A DNA stretch of 64,000 nucleotides from Ferruginibacter lapsinanis (GCF_020783315.1 NZ_CP086063.1:806001-870000); one strand, 5' to 3'; shown: positions 1-5,662, counted from the stretch's first letter. The notes: a model not told the origin generated them from the letters alone. Program-made: numbers and translations.

Positions 1-123
1 ATGTAGAATTACCAATGTCCAGTTTACAGTAGTACAATAGCCCAATCAGGGAACCAACCCCAAAACGGGATGTAATCGTTTTGGGGCGGTTTTTTTGCTT
101 ACTTTTTTTCCGCAAAAAAGTAA
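1..123 (-). repeat. Dispersed intergenic element X, copy 1
   Basis: Read on the minus strand this has the same parts in the same order as 11174-11300 on the plus strand. They are an A/T-rich hairpin (99-123), a run of A, a second hairpin (58-86) whose loop contains GATTACATCCC, then the blocks GTACTACTGTA (25-35) and ACATTGGTAATTCTAC (3-18). The second-hairpin stems differ between copies (10 bp here, 7 bp in the other) while the loop is the same, so the structure looks conserved rather than the stem sequence. On the plus strand hairpin 58-86 is followed by a T-run (90-96) and would also work as an intrinsic terminator for a gene left of the window. The 99-123 hairpin sits just past the rtcB stop. 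Confidence 0.7.
58..96 (+). terminator. Rho-independent terminator
   Basis: A perfect 10-bp stem (58-67 with 77-86) with a 9-nt loop is followed by a run of seven T on the plus strand. It probably ends a plus-strand gene lying outside the window. On the minus strand no T-run follows, so it would not stop rtcB transcripts efficiently. Confidence 0.7.
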
Positions 124-135
124 GATAAGAAGAAC

Positions 136-1584
136 TCACTCTCCACTAATCTCATCCCTCCTCTTCTTAAATTTCCTCGGATCCGTTCCATCCATCTGTA
201 CAATAGCCGGATAAAATCTCCCCAACACATCCACCAAAGTATTTTGACAGGCCATCACTTCATTAATATCCTTATAAGCAAAAGGCGCTTCATCCAAACC
301 ACCACCGATCAGTTTTACACCATGTGCTTTCAATTCATTCTTCAATGCTTCATGAGTAATATTAGCCAGTGCTTTGCTTCTGCTCATTTTTCTTCCTGCT
401 CCATGAGATGCAGAATTCAAAGAAGTTGGTTCACCTTTACCTTTTACAATAAAGCCCGGTGCAGTCATAGAGCCGGGAATAATTCCCAATACATCCTTGC
501 CTGCCGGTGTAGCACCTTTCCGATGTACGATCACTTCTTTGCCTTCATACATTTCTTTCCATGCAAAGTTGTGATGGTTCTCTACTCTTGCAATTGGTTT
601 CTCTCCAATCGCTTTTGCAATTTTTGCATGTATGGTATGATGACAAGCACTTGCATAGTCTCCCGCCAAATTCATAGCCAGCCAGTATTCCATACCTTCT
701 TCAGTATCCAGATCCAGCCATGCTAAATGTTTAGCTTCTTTTGGCAACACAGTTTTTTGCATCGCAATTTGTGTGTAGTAGTTGGCAATATTTGCGCCCA
801 ACCCTCTGCTACCACTATGGCTCAACAAGCCAACATAATTACCAACTGCCAATCCCATCGGATTGTCAGCATCAGTAATTTCCACTTTCCCAAACTCTAC
901 AAAATGGTTACCACTACCGGAAGAGCCTAACTGCTTCAACGCTTTATGTTGTAATGATTGCAAGAAATTTATTTCTGAAAATTCTTTTCTGTCCAGTACT
1001 TCATGTTCAGTTCTTTCAGCAAATTCTCTGCCTGCACCAAACAATGTATTGGCTACTAACTCTCTTTGAAAATAGGCTTCTTTCTTTTTCAAAGCATCCG
1101 GTTCAATCGCAAAAAAGCTCAAACACATTCTGCAACCAATGTCTACACCCACTGCATACGGAATGATGGCATTATCTGTTGCCAACACACCACCAATCGG
1201 TAAGCCATAGCCCTGGTGGGCATCAGGCATTAACGCACCGGCCACTGCCACTGGCAATTTCGCTGCGGTTTGCATTTGCAATAAAGCACCTTCTTCAATA
1301 TGTTTGGCACCGAATACATTGTATGCCACACTATTTTCATTCAACGGAATTTCTGTAGTTTCTTCTATTACAGGTTCAATTAATTTTTCTGCAATTTTAG
1401 ATAACACTTCATCCGCCAGATAATTTTCCGGAGTAGCTAATACATCTTTTAATATTTGCAATGCTTCTACTTCTGTATGATGTTTAAAGTGTGTGCACAT
1501 GGCATGCATGGCCACACTTACCACCGGCCCTTCTTCGTAGCCGATAGCCCGGATCTGTTTACCGGTTAATTTTAATTTGCTCAT
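136..1584 (-). CDS. rtcB: RNA-splicing ligase RtcB
   Basis: RtcB joins RNA ends carrying a 2',3'-cyclic phosphate or 3'-phosphate to 5'-OH ends, using GTP and Mn2+; it seals tRNA exons in archaea and metazoa and repairs broken RNA in bacteria. The 482-residue product carries the family motifs in order: GVDIGCRM near 146-153 with the metal-binding Asp and Cys, GSGNHFVE near 223, SHSGSRG near 255, ENHHNF near 335, HRKGATP near 354, IIPGSM near 368 and SASHGAGR near 391. The His in the last motif (about 394) corresponds to the guanylylated nucleophile. All expected catalytic residues are present, so the enzyme should be active. It is last in a minus-strand module with tRNA-like genes, an AAA ATPase and a slipin. 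No RtcA cyclase, archease or RtcR activator is visible nearby. Confidence 0.96.
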   Translation of the reverse strand: MSKLKLTGKQIRAIGYEEGPVVSVAMHAMCTHFKHHTEVEALQILKDVLATPENYLADEVLSKIAEKLIEPVIEETTEIPLNENSVAYNVFGAKHIEEGALLQMQTAAKLPVAVAGALMPDAHQGYGLPIGGVLATDNAIIPYAVGVDIGCRMCLSFFAIEPDALKKKEAYFQRELVANTLFGAGREFAERTEHEVLDRKEFSEINFLQSLQHKALKQLGSSGSGNHFVEFGKVEITDADNPMGLAVGNYVGLLSHSGSRGLGANIANYYTQIAMQKTVLPKEAKHLAWLDLDTEEGMEYWLAMNLAGDYASACHHTIHAKIAKAIGEKPIARVENHHNFAWKEMYEGKEVIVHRKGATPAGKDVLGIIPGSMTAPGFIVKGKGEPTSLNSASHGAGRKMSRSKALANITHEALKNELKAHGVKLIGGGLDEAPFAYKDINEVMACQNTLVDVLGRFYPAIVQMDGTDPRKFKKRRDEISGE

Positions 1585-1718
1585 TTTATTATATTTTATT
1601 TCGCAAAGTGCACAAAGTATACACAGAGCGAACCCGAAACCTTGTTCGATTATTTTTTTTTATTAATAGTTAGAAAATATACTCAACATGAATGCGGGTA
1701 TCCTTGTAATCCTTTAAT

Positions 1719-1864
1719 CCTGTAAATCCTGATGCAGACAATCCTTCGTCGTTGTTGGTCGCCTGACCAACAACATTCGCTCGGTTAAAAGCTCAATAAA
1801 GGTATGCCGTACAAGTGAGTGACACAACGATGTTCATTAGCAGCACTAGAGCTTGTTACAAAAG
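1719..1864 (+). repeat. Dispersed intergenic element Y, copy 1
   Basis: This stretch matches 11353-11465 in the same orientation. Shared blocks include TGTAAATCCTGATGCAGACA, AAAAGCTCAATAA, GGTATGCCG, ACAAGTGAGTGACACAACGA and a final TTACAAAA. This copy has about 30 extra nucleotides containing a perfect 10-bp inverted repeat (1751-1760 with 1765-1774, 4-nt loop) that the other copy lacks. No ORF spans both copies. The function is unknown. Confidence 0.7.
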
Positions 1865-1905
1865 TTATTACAGCTTTAAATTAACTAAGTTGTCGCTATT
1901 TATAG

Positions 1906-2160
1906 CACAAGTGTTTTCACTTTGAGCAAAATAGTTTTCACTTTGAGCATATTACTTTTCATTTTTTACAATGGCGTTTTCTCTTTTTGCACTAGCCATT
2001 TCACTATTTTCAATGTCTATTTCACTTTTGACACAGTATTTTTTACTTCTTATAAAATCTATTTCACTTTTTCTACCACCTGTTTCATTTCTCACACCAT
2101 ACACCTCATTTCTCAAATCATACATCTCACTTTTAGCACCGTCGCTCTCTCATTTTTCTC
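1906..2160. repeat. Degenerate 21-22 nt tandem repeat between slipin and rtcB
   Basis: On the plus strand the core TTTCACTTT recurs about every 21 nt. Two adjacent units are nearly identical (GTTTTCACTTTGAGCA begins at 1913 and 1934) and about ten diverged units follow to 2160. The minus strand has an open frame 1952-2125 (57 codons) in which the period gives heptads such as VKSEIDI, ENSEMAS and AKRENAI, with coiled-coil-like charge. The repeat continues past that stop in another frame and lies behind the slipin terminator. I therefore call it a repeat rather than a gene; a decayed coiled-coil ORF is the alternative. Confidence 0.6.
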
Positions 2161-2171
2161 CCTATATAAAC

Positions 2172-2206
2172 AAAAAACATCCGGCACCGGAAAATAGTAC
2201 CGGATG
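2172..2206 (-). terminator. Terminator of the slipin gene
   Basis: A hairpin with the outer stem CATCCGG/CCGGATG (2200-2206 with 2178-2184) lies 7 nt past the slipin stop and is followed on the minus strand by a run of six T. It suggests that rtcB, 600 nt further on, has its own promoter or is reached only by read-through. Confidence 0.7.
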
Positions 2207-2212
2207 TATATT

Positions 2213-3316
2213 TTATTTCTGCGGCACAAAGATCTGCTTCAACTGATCGATCAAAACGCCATTACCATTTACGCTGATGTTGCTGATCTTGTCGGCAATT
2301 TTTTCTACGTATTCCATCTCTTTCAATTTCCACAACATGGCATTGTCTTCCATCAATTTTGCAGTGTTCAACAAGCTACGGGTGCTGGCAGTTTCTTCTC
2401 TACGCATAATGCTGTTGGCCTGTGCGTTCTTTTCTGCTACCAACACTTTGTTCATGATGTCTTTTACATCGCCTGGCAAAATGATATCACGGATACCGAA
2501 ACCATTTACGCTAACACCCAATTCGTCAGCAGCAGTTTTTACTGCTTCCAAAATGAATGGAACGATGGAATCTTTTTTCTCCAACAATTCATCAAAAGCC
2601 AAACCTCCCACATACTCACGCAATGCCAACTGGAAAGCCATATACAACTGACGTTCGTAATCTTTGTTTTGCAACACAGCTTTTTCTACATCTGCTACTT
2701 TGTATTGGGCATAACCGTTGATACGCAATGCAGCTTTATCTTTGGTCAATATCTCCTGACCATTGATCTCTATTTGCTGCATACGGATATCGATCACACT
2801 CATTACGATAGAGATGTTATTCTTCCACCAGAAGTAAATACCTGCTGGCAAAATTTGTACATACTTTCCATCAATATACACCACGCCTTTTTCAAAGTTT
2901 GCCACATTGAACACACGTACGTATGGTGCTACCAAAGGGTTCTGCAACACAGCACGACTGATGTTTTCAGTGATCTCGATCTTGCCGATATCTGCTTTAA
3001 TGAAATCGAATTGATTGACTTCGCTCTTCCAATAAGCATAACGACCGGCAGTCAACACTTGCTTCAACAAACCGTTTTCATAACGCAACGCAATTTCATT
3101 GTCATTTACTTCAATCACCTGCAAAGCATTTGCCAATGCAGCATCTTGCAATAAAATGTTTAATTCTATTGGTGCAATGAAGGGTTTAGTTACATCATAT
3201 ATCATTGCGGTTTCTCCAAACCACAACCAATAGTTTCCTTCAGTCAACATTTTTTTGTACACGCTATTTTTAAATACCAAGGCTACCTGGTAGGCGTTGA
3301 TCATGATTTTTTTCAT
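2213..3316 (-). CDS. Slipin / band-7 (SPFH) family protein
   Basis: This 367-residue protein resembles the SPFH/band-7 (stomatin, prohibitin) family, which forms oligomeric rings and scaffolds. The recognisable part is the middle to C-terminal half: GVVYIDGKYVQILPAGIYFW near 143-162, ISIVMSVIDIRMQQIEINGQ near 167-186, the QLALREYVGG segment near 228, and the alpha-helical QANSIMRREETASTRSLLN tail near 300. No N-terminal transmembrane helix or signal peptide is visible, unlike classical stomatins, so it is probably cytosolic or peripheral. Slipin genes recur beside rtcB in other bacteria, which I recall from comparative genomics of RNA-repair operons. Here it lies between the permuted tRNA-like block and rtcB. 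Its role in RNA repair is unknown. Confidence 0.88.
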   Translation of the reverse strand: MKKIMINAYQVALVFKNSVYKKMLTEGNYWLWFGETAMIYDVTKPFIAPIELNILLQDAALANALQVIEVNDNEIALRYENGLLKQVLTAGRYAYWKSEVNQFDFIKADIGKIEITENISRAVLQNPLVAPYVRVFNVANFEKGVVYIDGKYVQILPAGIYFWWKNNISIVMSVIDIRMQQIEINGQEILTKDKAALRINGYAQYKVADVEKAVLQNKDYERQLYMAFQLALREYVGGLAFDELLEKKDSIVPFILEAVKTAADELGVSVNGFGIRDIILPGDVKDIMNKVLVAEKNAQANSIMRREETASTRSLLNTAKLMEDNAMLWKLKEMEYVEKIADKISNISVNGNGVLIDQLKQIFVPQK

Positions 3317-3602
3317 TTGTTCTATTTTAAAATTTTTTAATTTTTTTAAATAAAGCTTGGCTTGTTTGCCATCCGTTAATTACGGAAGCTGATTTCAAGG
3401 GTGTTCATTTATCCGTTTCGGCAATACCTCATTTACTACACGTGTGTAATAAAATATTATTGTTGAAATGAAAAAACATTCACACTGTTTACATCCGCTT
3501 GCTGGTTCTTTTCAGATTTTTGTATTACAACTTTAAAAAAACTGCAATGCAAAAGGCAAACAAGCTTTGCTTTACTTCTTTCCCTATTTTTTTAGAATAG
3601 TG
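3317..3602. other. Long leader of the slipin gene
   Basis: This 286-nt stretch has no convincing ORF. It holds an 18-nt motif (3431-3448) resembling one ahead of the AAA gene, and an 11-bp inverted repeat (3360-3370 with 3555-3565) that could pair across the leader. A small GCAAA/TTTGC hairpin lies at the upstream end. AAACAAGCTTT at 3558-3568 recurs as a direct repeat near 3876-3886 on the far side of the permuted RNA block. Confidence 0.5.
3431..3448 (-). promoter_or_regulatory. Shared 18-nt motif upstream of slipin
   Basis: ATTTACTACACGTGTGTA (plus strand) matches 5041-5058 upstream of the AAA gene at 14 of 18 positions. Each copy lies between an RNA block and the following protein gene, 115 and 54 nt before the start codons. 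It is a candidate binding site for a common regulator. Confidence 0.4.
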
Positions 3603-3607
3603 TTTTT

Positions 3608-3691
3608 CTACATTACCAATTGTAGCGTTCTTCCATTGAACTATCCATCGCTGTCGATGAAGCAGGAATCGAACCTGCACTGATTGTCTAC
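3608..3691 (-). tRNA. Permuted tRNA-like gene, unit I (Pro TGG or Thr GGT anticodon)
   Basis: On the minus strand the 3' part comes first: T-arm GCAGG-TTCGATT-CCTGC (3678-3662), then acceptor strand TTCATCG (3661-3655). After a 4-nt linker (3654-3651) follows the 5' part: acceptor strand CGATGGA (3650-3644), TA, D-arm GTTC-AATGGAA-GAAC (3641-3627), G26, and anticodon arm CTACA-ATTGGTAA-TGTAG (3625-3608). The two acceptor strands form seven pairs, one of them T-G. The 5' sequence ahead of this T-arm (GCGGTGA) does not pair with TTCATCG, so an ordinary gene order is excluded. The anticodon loop has 8 nt; it reads TGG, or GGT if an A is bulged. CCA is not encoded. A mature molecule would require joining in or near the variable region. 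Confidence 0.6.
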
Positions 3692-3761
3692 TGTTCTAAC
3701 CGCTGAACTATCACCGCTTAAGGTGAAAGGGATTCGAACCCTTGACCCGTAGGTTGTGGAG
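3688..3761 (-). tRNA. Permuted tRNA-like gene, unit J
   Basis: Minus-strand order is: anticodon-stem half CCTAC (3753-3749), 5-nt variable loop GGGTC, T-arm AAGGG-TTCGAAT-CCCTT (3743-3727), acceptor strand TCACCTT (3726-3720), AA linker, acceptor strand GCGGTGA (3717-3711), TA, D-arm GTTC-AGCGGTTA-GAAC (3708-3693), A26 and GTAGA. TCACC pairs with GGTGA across the linker, and CTAC pairs with GTAG, with an A-C mismatch at 31-39 like that in the Phe gene at 5085. The result is a cloverleaf open at the anticodon loop, as in permuted tRNA genes of red and green algae. GTAG at 3688-3691 is shared with unit I. The sequence preceding CCTAC (CTCCACAA, 3761-3754) could supply a CCA (Trp) anticodon. Confidence 0.55.
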
Positions 3762-3831
3762 GACACCGCTCTATTGCCGCAACAGCATACAGATGGTTAC
3801 TACGTCTGCACTATGGTGTTATTAAAAACAC
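3762..3831 (-). tRNA. Degenerate third permuted tRNA-like unit, K
   Basis: On the minus strand GTGCAGA (3811-3805) and TCTGTAT (3793-3787) can form seven pairs, two of them G-T, across an 11-nt linker. The second strand runs straight into a D-arm-like GCT...AGC structure with a GCGGC-containing loop (3786-3768). Upstream is a GTGTT/AACAC stem (3831-3816) with a 6-nt loop lacking the TTC motif where a T-arm would be expected. The layout follows units J and I, but positions 8-9 are missing and the T-arm is not canonical. It may be a decayed unit. Confidence 0.3.
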
Positions 3832-3835
3832 ACAT

Positions 3836-3905
3836 CCGGTTTGCTGATAACAGGCAAATGCCCTTCTTGTCGTAAAACAAGCTTTTGTGTTGATTGTCAT
3901 CAACA
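3836..3905 (-). other. Hairpin-rich spacer after the AAA gene
   Basis: On the minus strand this holds three stems: GTTGAT/ATCAAC with a 4-nt loop, CTTGT/ACAAG with a 6-nt loop, and TTTGC/GCAAA with a 9-nt loop. The last two in sequence resemble a D-arm and an anticodon arm, but no T-arm follows and the D-loop lacks GG. It could be the remains of a fourth tRNA-like unit or simply structured 3' UTR. Confidence 0.3.
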
Positions 3906-3910
3906 ATATT

Positions 3911-4987
3911 TTAATTCATTGCGACTTCATTTCTTCTAAAACCCATTACTTCCACTCTTTCTGGTTTATATTCCTTTTCATTTGGATTCGCAATTTCTGC
4001 TATGGTCATCGGCTTTGTAATGACATTACTAAACCCAAAATGATCACTCAACTTTTGCGCCTTATCAATTCCTAATTTTCCGAATTCATATTTTGCAATC
4101 AATCTTCCTTTACGCATCAATGCACTATCTACAAGTGTTAGCGAATTGTTGAATGTGCAGATCAACTGTACATTTAAAAAATCTGCCAATAGTCCATCCG
4201 AAATATTCAACAGGTTTGATACGGATGACCCGTTACTTAGTTTTCTATCCATGATGATGTTTTCAGCATCTTCAATTATCAACACTGTATTCGGGTTATC
4301 TATCAATAACTCAACAAACTCAGGATTCATAAGGTTATCAGCTACCGTTGGTGATAAGAATAACACACGCTTTTTTATTTTACCTATCAAATGACGCAGG
4401 TAAGTTGTTTTGCCTGTACCGGGTAATCCGTGTAGCAATACAATCCCTTTATCTTTTTTAGCATTGAGTCTTTTACGTATCACTTCGTCTGTTTCTTTAA
4501 AATCATCCTCATAAAAAAGATCCAGATCCAGTTTCGTTCTTTTGATCTCCATTGCCTTCAGATCGAGCCCTCTGCCATTACGTACAATAAGGTTTATCTC
4601 CAATGGCTGACGTCTTTGTTTTTCTTTAAATTGATTTACCAGGTCTGTCAGCTCCTGTACAAAAGCATCTTGCTTGCCATCGTGCAATATTTCGCAATAG
4701 TCATCATCAAATTCCAGTAAGCAATTATTTTTTAAAATGATCACTGTTTTATCGAACTGATATCTTTTCTTTTCTCTTTTATACCATCTGTACTGATGCA
4801 CATGAGAGATAAGTTCTCTGTTTTTTTCTTTAAATACGTCGAATGCTTTTTCCCCATCAATGTTGTTTACAAAACTTAAACTCGGCAGTTCGTTGAAACA
4901 ATACAGGTATAATATTTTCGTATCCAAAAAACGATCATCAAACACATTGTTTGCATTGATAACTTTCTGGTTAAATAAATTGTCCAT
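3911..4987 (-). CDS. AAA ATPase of the RtcB/tRNA module
   Basis: This 358-residue protein has an unrecognised N-terminal half followed by one AAA domain: Walker A GLPGTGKTTYL near 187-197, Walker B TVLIIEDAE near 235, sensor-1-like ICTFNNS near 277, and RKGRLIAKYEF near 292, which probably holds the arginine finger. The spacing and the GRLIAKYEF segment recall Bcs1-like AAA proteins, but there is no transmembrane helix. AAA proteins remodel protein or RNA-protein complexes; the substrate is not evident here. It is flanked on both sides by tRNA-like genes on the same strand, and an 18-nt motif shared with the slipin leader lies 54 nt before its start. I infer a role with RtcB and the slipin in handling these RNAs. 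Confidence 0.8.
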   Translation of the reverse strand: MDNLFNQKVINANNVFDDRFLDTKILYLYCFNELPSLSFVNNIDGEKAFDVFKEKNRELISHVHQYRWYKREKKRYQFDKTVIILKNNCLLEFDDDYCEILHDGKQDAFVQELTDLVNQFKEKQRRQPLEINLIVRNGRGLDLKAMEIKRTKLDLDLFYEDDFKETDEVIRKRLNAKKDKGIVLLHGLPGTGKTTYLRHLIGKIKKRVLFLSPTVADNLMNPEFVELLIDNPNTVLIIEDAENIIMDRKLSNGSSVSNLLNISDGLLADFLNVQLICTFNNSLTLVDSALMRKGRLIAKYEFGKLGIDKAQKLSDHFGFSNVITKPMTIAEIANPNEKEYKPERVEVMGFRRNEVAMN

Positions 4988-5040
4988 TTTATTTGTTTTT
5001 AATTTTAATTAATTATTCTTTCTTACACTTTGAATAACTA

Positions 5041-5058
5041 ATTCATTACACGAGTGAA
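5041..5058 (-). promoter_or_regulatory. Shared 18-nt motif upstream of the AAA gene
   Basis: ATTCATTACACGAGTGAA (plus strand) is the partner of the site at 3431-3448, with 14 of 18 identical positions around an ACACG core. The submotif ACGAGTGA recurs as AACGAGTGAG just before the stop of the small ORF at 5870. Confidence 0.4.
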
Positions 5059-5084
5059 CATATTTTTAATTTTTAGTTTTTTTG

Positions 5085-5158
5085 TGGTGCTCCAAGGAAT
5101 TGAACCTCGATCTCCGGGATTTCACTCCGGCGCATATATGCCATTCTGCCAAAGCACC
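5085..5158 (-). tRNA. tRNA-Phe (GAA)
   Basis: The cloverleaf has a 7-bp acceptor (GGTGCTT with GAGCACC, last pair T-G), a 3-bp D-stem, anticodon arm CCGGA-GTGAAAT-CCCGG, variable loop AGATC and T-arm CGAGG-TTCAATT-CCTTG, with discriminator A. The anticodon reads GAA after T33. The innermost anticodon-stem pair is an A-C mismatch. CCA is not encoded. It is the last gene of the array and lies close to the AAA gene on the same strand. Confidence 0.8.
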
Positions 5159-5170
5159 TTTTTGTTCCAG

Positions 5171-5242
5171 AGGATGAAGAAAGAGTCGAACTTTCAACAC
5201 TTGCCTTAACAGGGCAACGCTCTACCGTTGAGCTATTCATCC
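5171..5242 (-). tRNA. tRNA-Asn (GTT)
   Basis: All stems are complete: acceptor GGATGAA/TTCATCC, D-arm GCTC-AACGGTA-GAGC, anticodon arm TTGCC-CTGTTAA-GGCAA, T-arm GAAAG-TTCGACT-CTTTC. The anticodon is GTT. The discriminator reads T, where G is usual for Asn. CCA is not encoded. Confidence 0.9.
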
Positions 5243-5247
5243 TTATG

Positions 5248-5321
5248 TTGGCTCGGTGAGACTTGAACTCACAACTCCCGGATTAAAAGTCCGGTGCATC
5301 TACCAATTGAGCTACGAACCA
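5248..5321 (-). tRNA. tRNA-Lys (TTT) with a bulged D-stem
   Basis: Acceptor TGGTTCG/CGAGCCA, anticodon arm CCGGA-CTTTTAA-TCCGG, variable loop GAGTT, T-arm GTGAG-TTCAAGT-CTCAC and discriminator A are all present. The D-stem reads GCTC on one side and GATGC on the other. This is one nucleotide more than the standard GAGC and leaves a bulged T. The extra base is unusual for a functional tRNA. Confidence 0.8.
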
Positions 5322-5326
5322 GTCTG

Positions 5327-5399
5327 TGATGACTAAAGGACTTGAACCTTTAACCACTATCGTATCAGGATAGCACTCTGCCAATTGAGTTAAGTCATC
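5327..5399 (-). tRNA. tRNA-Ile (GAT)
   Basis: Acceptor GATGACT/AGTCATC, D-arm ACTC-AATTGGCA-GAGT, anticodon arm CTATC-CTGATAC-GATAG and T-arm AAAGG-TTCAAGT-CCTTT pair fully, with discriminator A. The anticodon is GAT. CCA is not encoded. Confidence 0.9.
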
Positions 5400-5403
5400 T
5401 CAG

Positions 5404-5475
5404 TAGCGGCTACAAGAATCGAACTTGTATTGATTGGTTTATGAGACCAAGGTGTTACCATTACACTAAACCGCA
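5404..5475 (-). tRNA. tRNA-Met-like (CAT)
   Basis: The acceptor TGCGGTT/AGCCGCT has a T-T mismatch at the first pair and one T-G wobble. The D-arm GTG-TAATGGTAA-CAC, anticodon arm TTGGT-CTCATAA-ACCAA and T-arm ACAAG-TTCGATT-CTTGT are intact. A mismatch at 1-72 is typical of bacterial initiator tRNA, but the anticodon stem lacks the three G-C pairs of initiators. CAT could mean elongator Met, or Ile if the first anticodon base is lysidine-modified. Confidence 0.8.
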
Positions 5476-5479
5476 ATAT

Positions 5480-5573
5480 GTGCGACTTTCAGATTTGAAC
5501 TGAAAACATTCCTCTTATGTTTACCTCTCAGAAAGGGAGGAAGAAGAACGTGTTGCCGTTACACCAAGCCGCA
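5480..5573 (-). tRNA. tRNA-like gene with an extended anticodon arm
   Basis: The acceptor TGCGGCT/AGTCGCA, D-arm GTG-TAACGGCAA-CAC, variable loop TGTT and T-arm TTCAG-TTCAAAT-CTGAA are normal for a class I tRNA. Between G26 and the variable loop there are 40 nt instead of 17. They fold as an 8-bp helix (TTCTTCTT with AAGAGGAA, one T-G), then a 4-bp helix (CCTC/GAGG) with a 9-nt loop and a 7-nt bulge (TAAACAT) on the 3' side. This looks like a tRNA with about 23 nt inserted in the anticodon loop, that is, an intron-like insertion. A Glu (TTC) reading with a long variable arm is possible but leaves 8 nt unpaired. Confidence 0.6.
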
Positions 5574-5585
5574 TTTTCTTTTTTG

Positions 5586-5658
5586 TATAGTAGGCAGGAT
5601 TCGAACCTGCAGCCTCTCCGGTCCAGGCGGAGTATCCAACCAATTGGAATGCTACTAT
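5586..5658 (-). tRNA. tRNA-Pro-like (TGG) with unusual positions 8 and 33
   Basis: The acceptor ATAGTAG/CTACTAT, anticodon arm CTCCG-CCTGGAC-CGGAG and T-arm GCAGG-TTCGAAT-CCTGC pair perfectly, with discriminator A. Base 8 is C instead of the near-universal T, base 33 is C instead of T, and the outer D-stem pair is T-T. These departures suggest a tRNA not used in ordinary translation, or one in decay. It is the first gene of the array. Confidence 0.7.
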
Positions 5659-5662
5659 ATGT

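Noticed and set aside
136-1166. Several plus-strand ORFs inside rtcB
   Set aside because: They are antisense shadows of a well-conserved gene.
1922-2246. Overlapping plus-strand ORFs of about 91 codons
   Set aside because: They are phenylalanine/serine/leucine-rich readings of the T-rich tandem repeat and of the slipin gene end.
3655-3720. An ordinary tRNA running from GCGGTGA to TTCATCG
   Set aside because: The two acceptor strands do not pair, and only 14 nt lie between D-arm and T-arm, too few for an anticodon arm. The same strands pair well across the neighbouring linkers.
5480-5573. Class II tRNA with a long variable arm and Glu (TTC) anticodon
   Set aside because: This leaves 8 nt unpaired before the anticodon stem, whereas the extended-arm fold pairs them fully and gives a normal 4-nt variable loop. 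It is kept as an alternative only.
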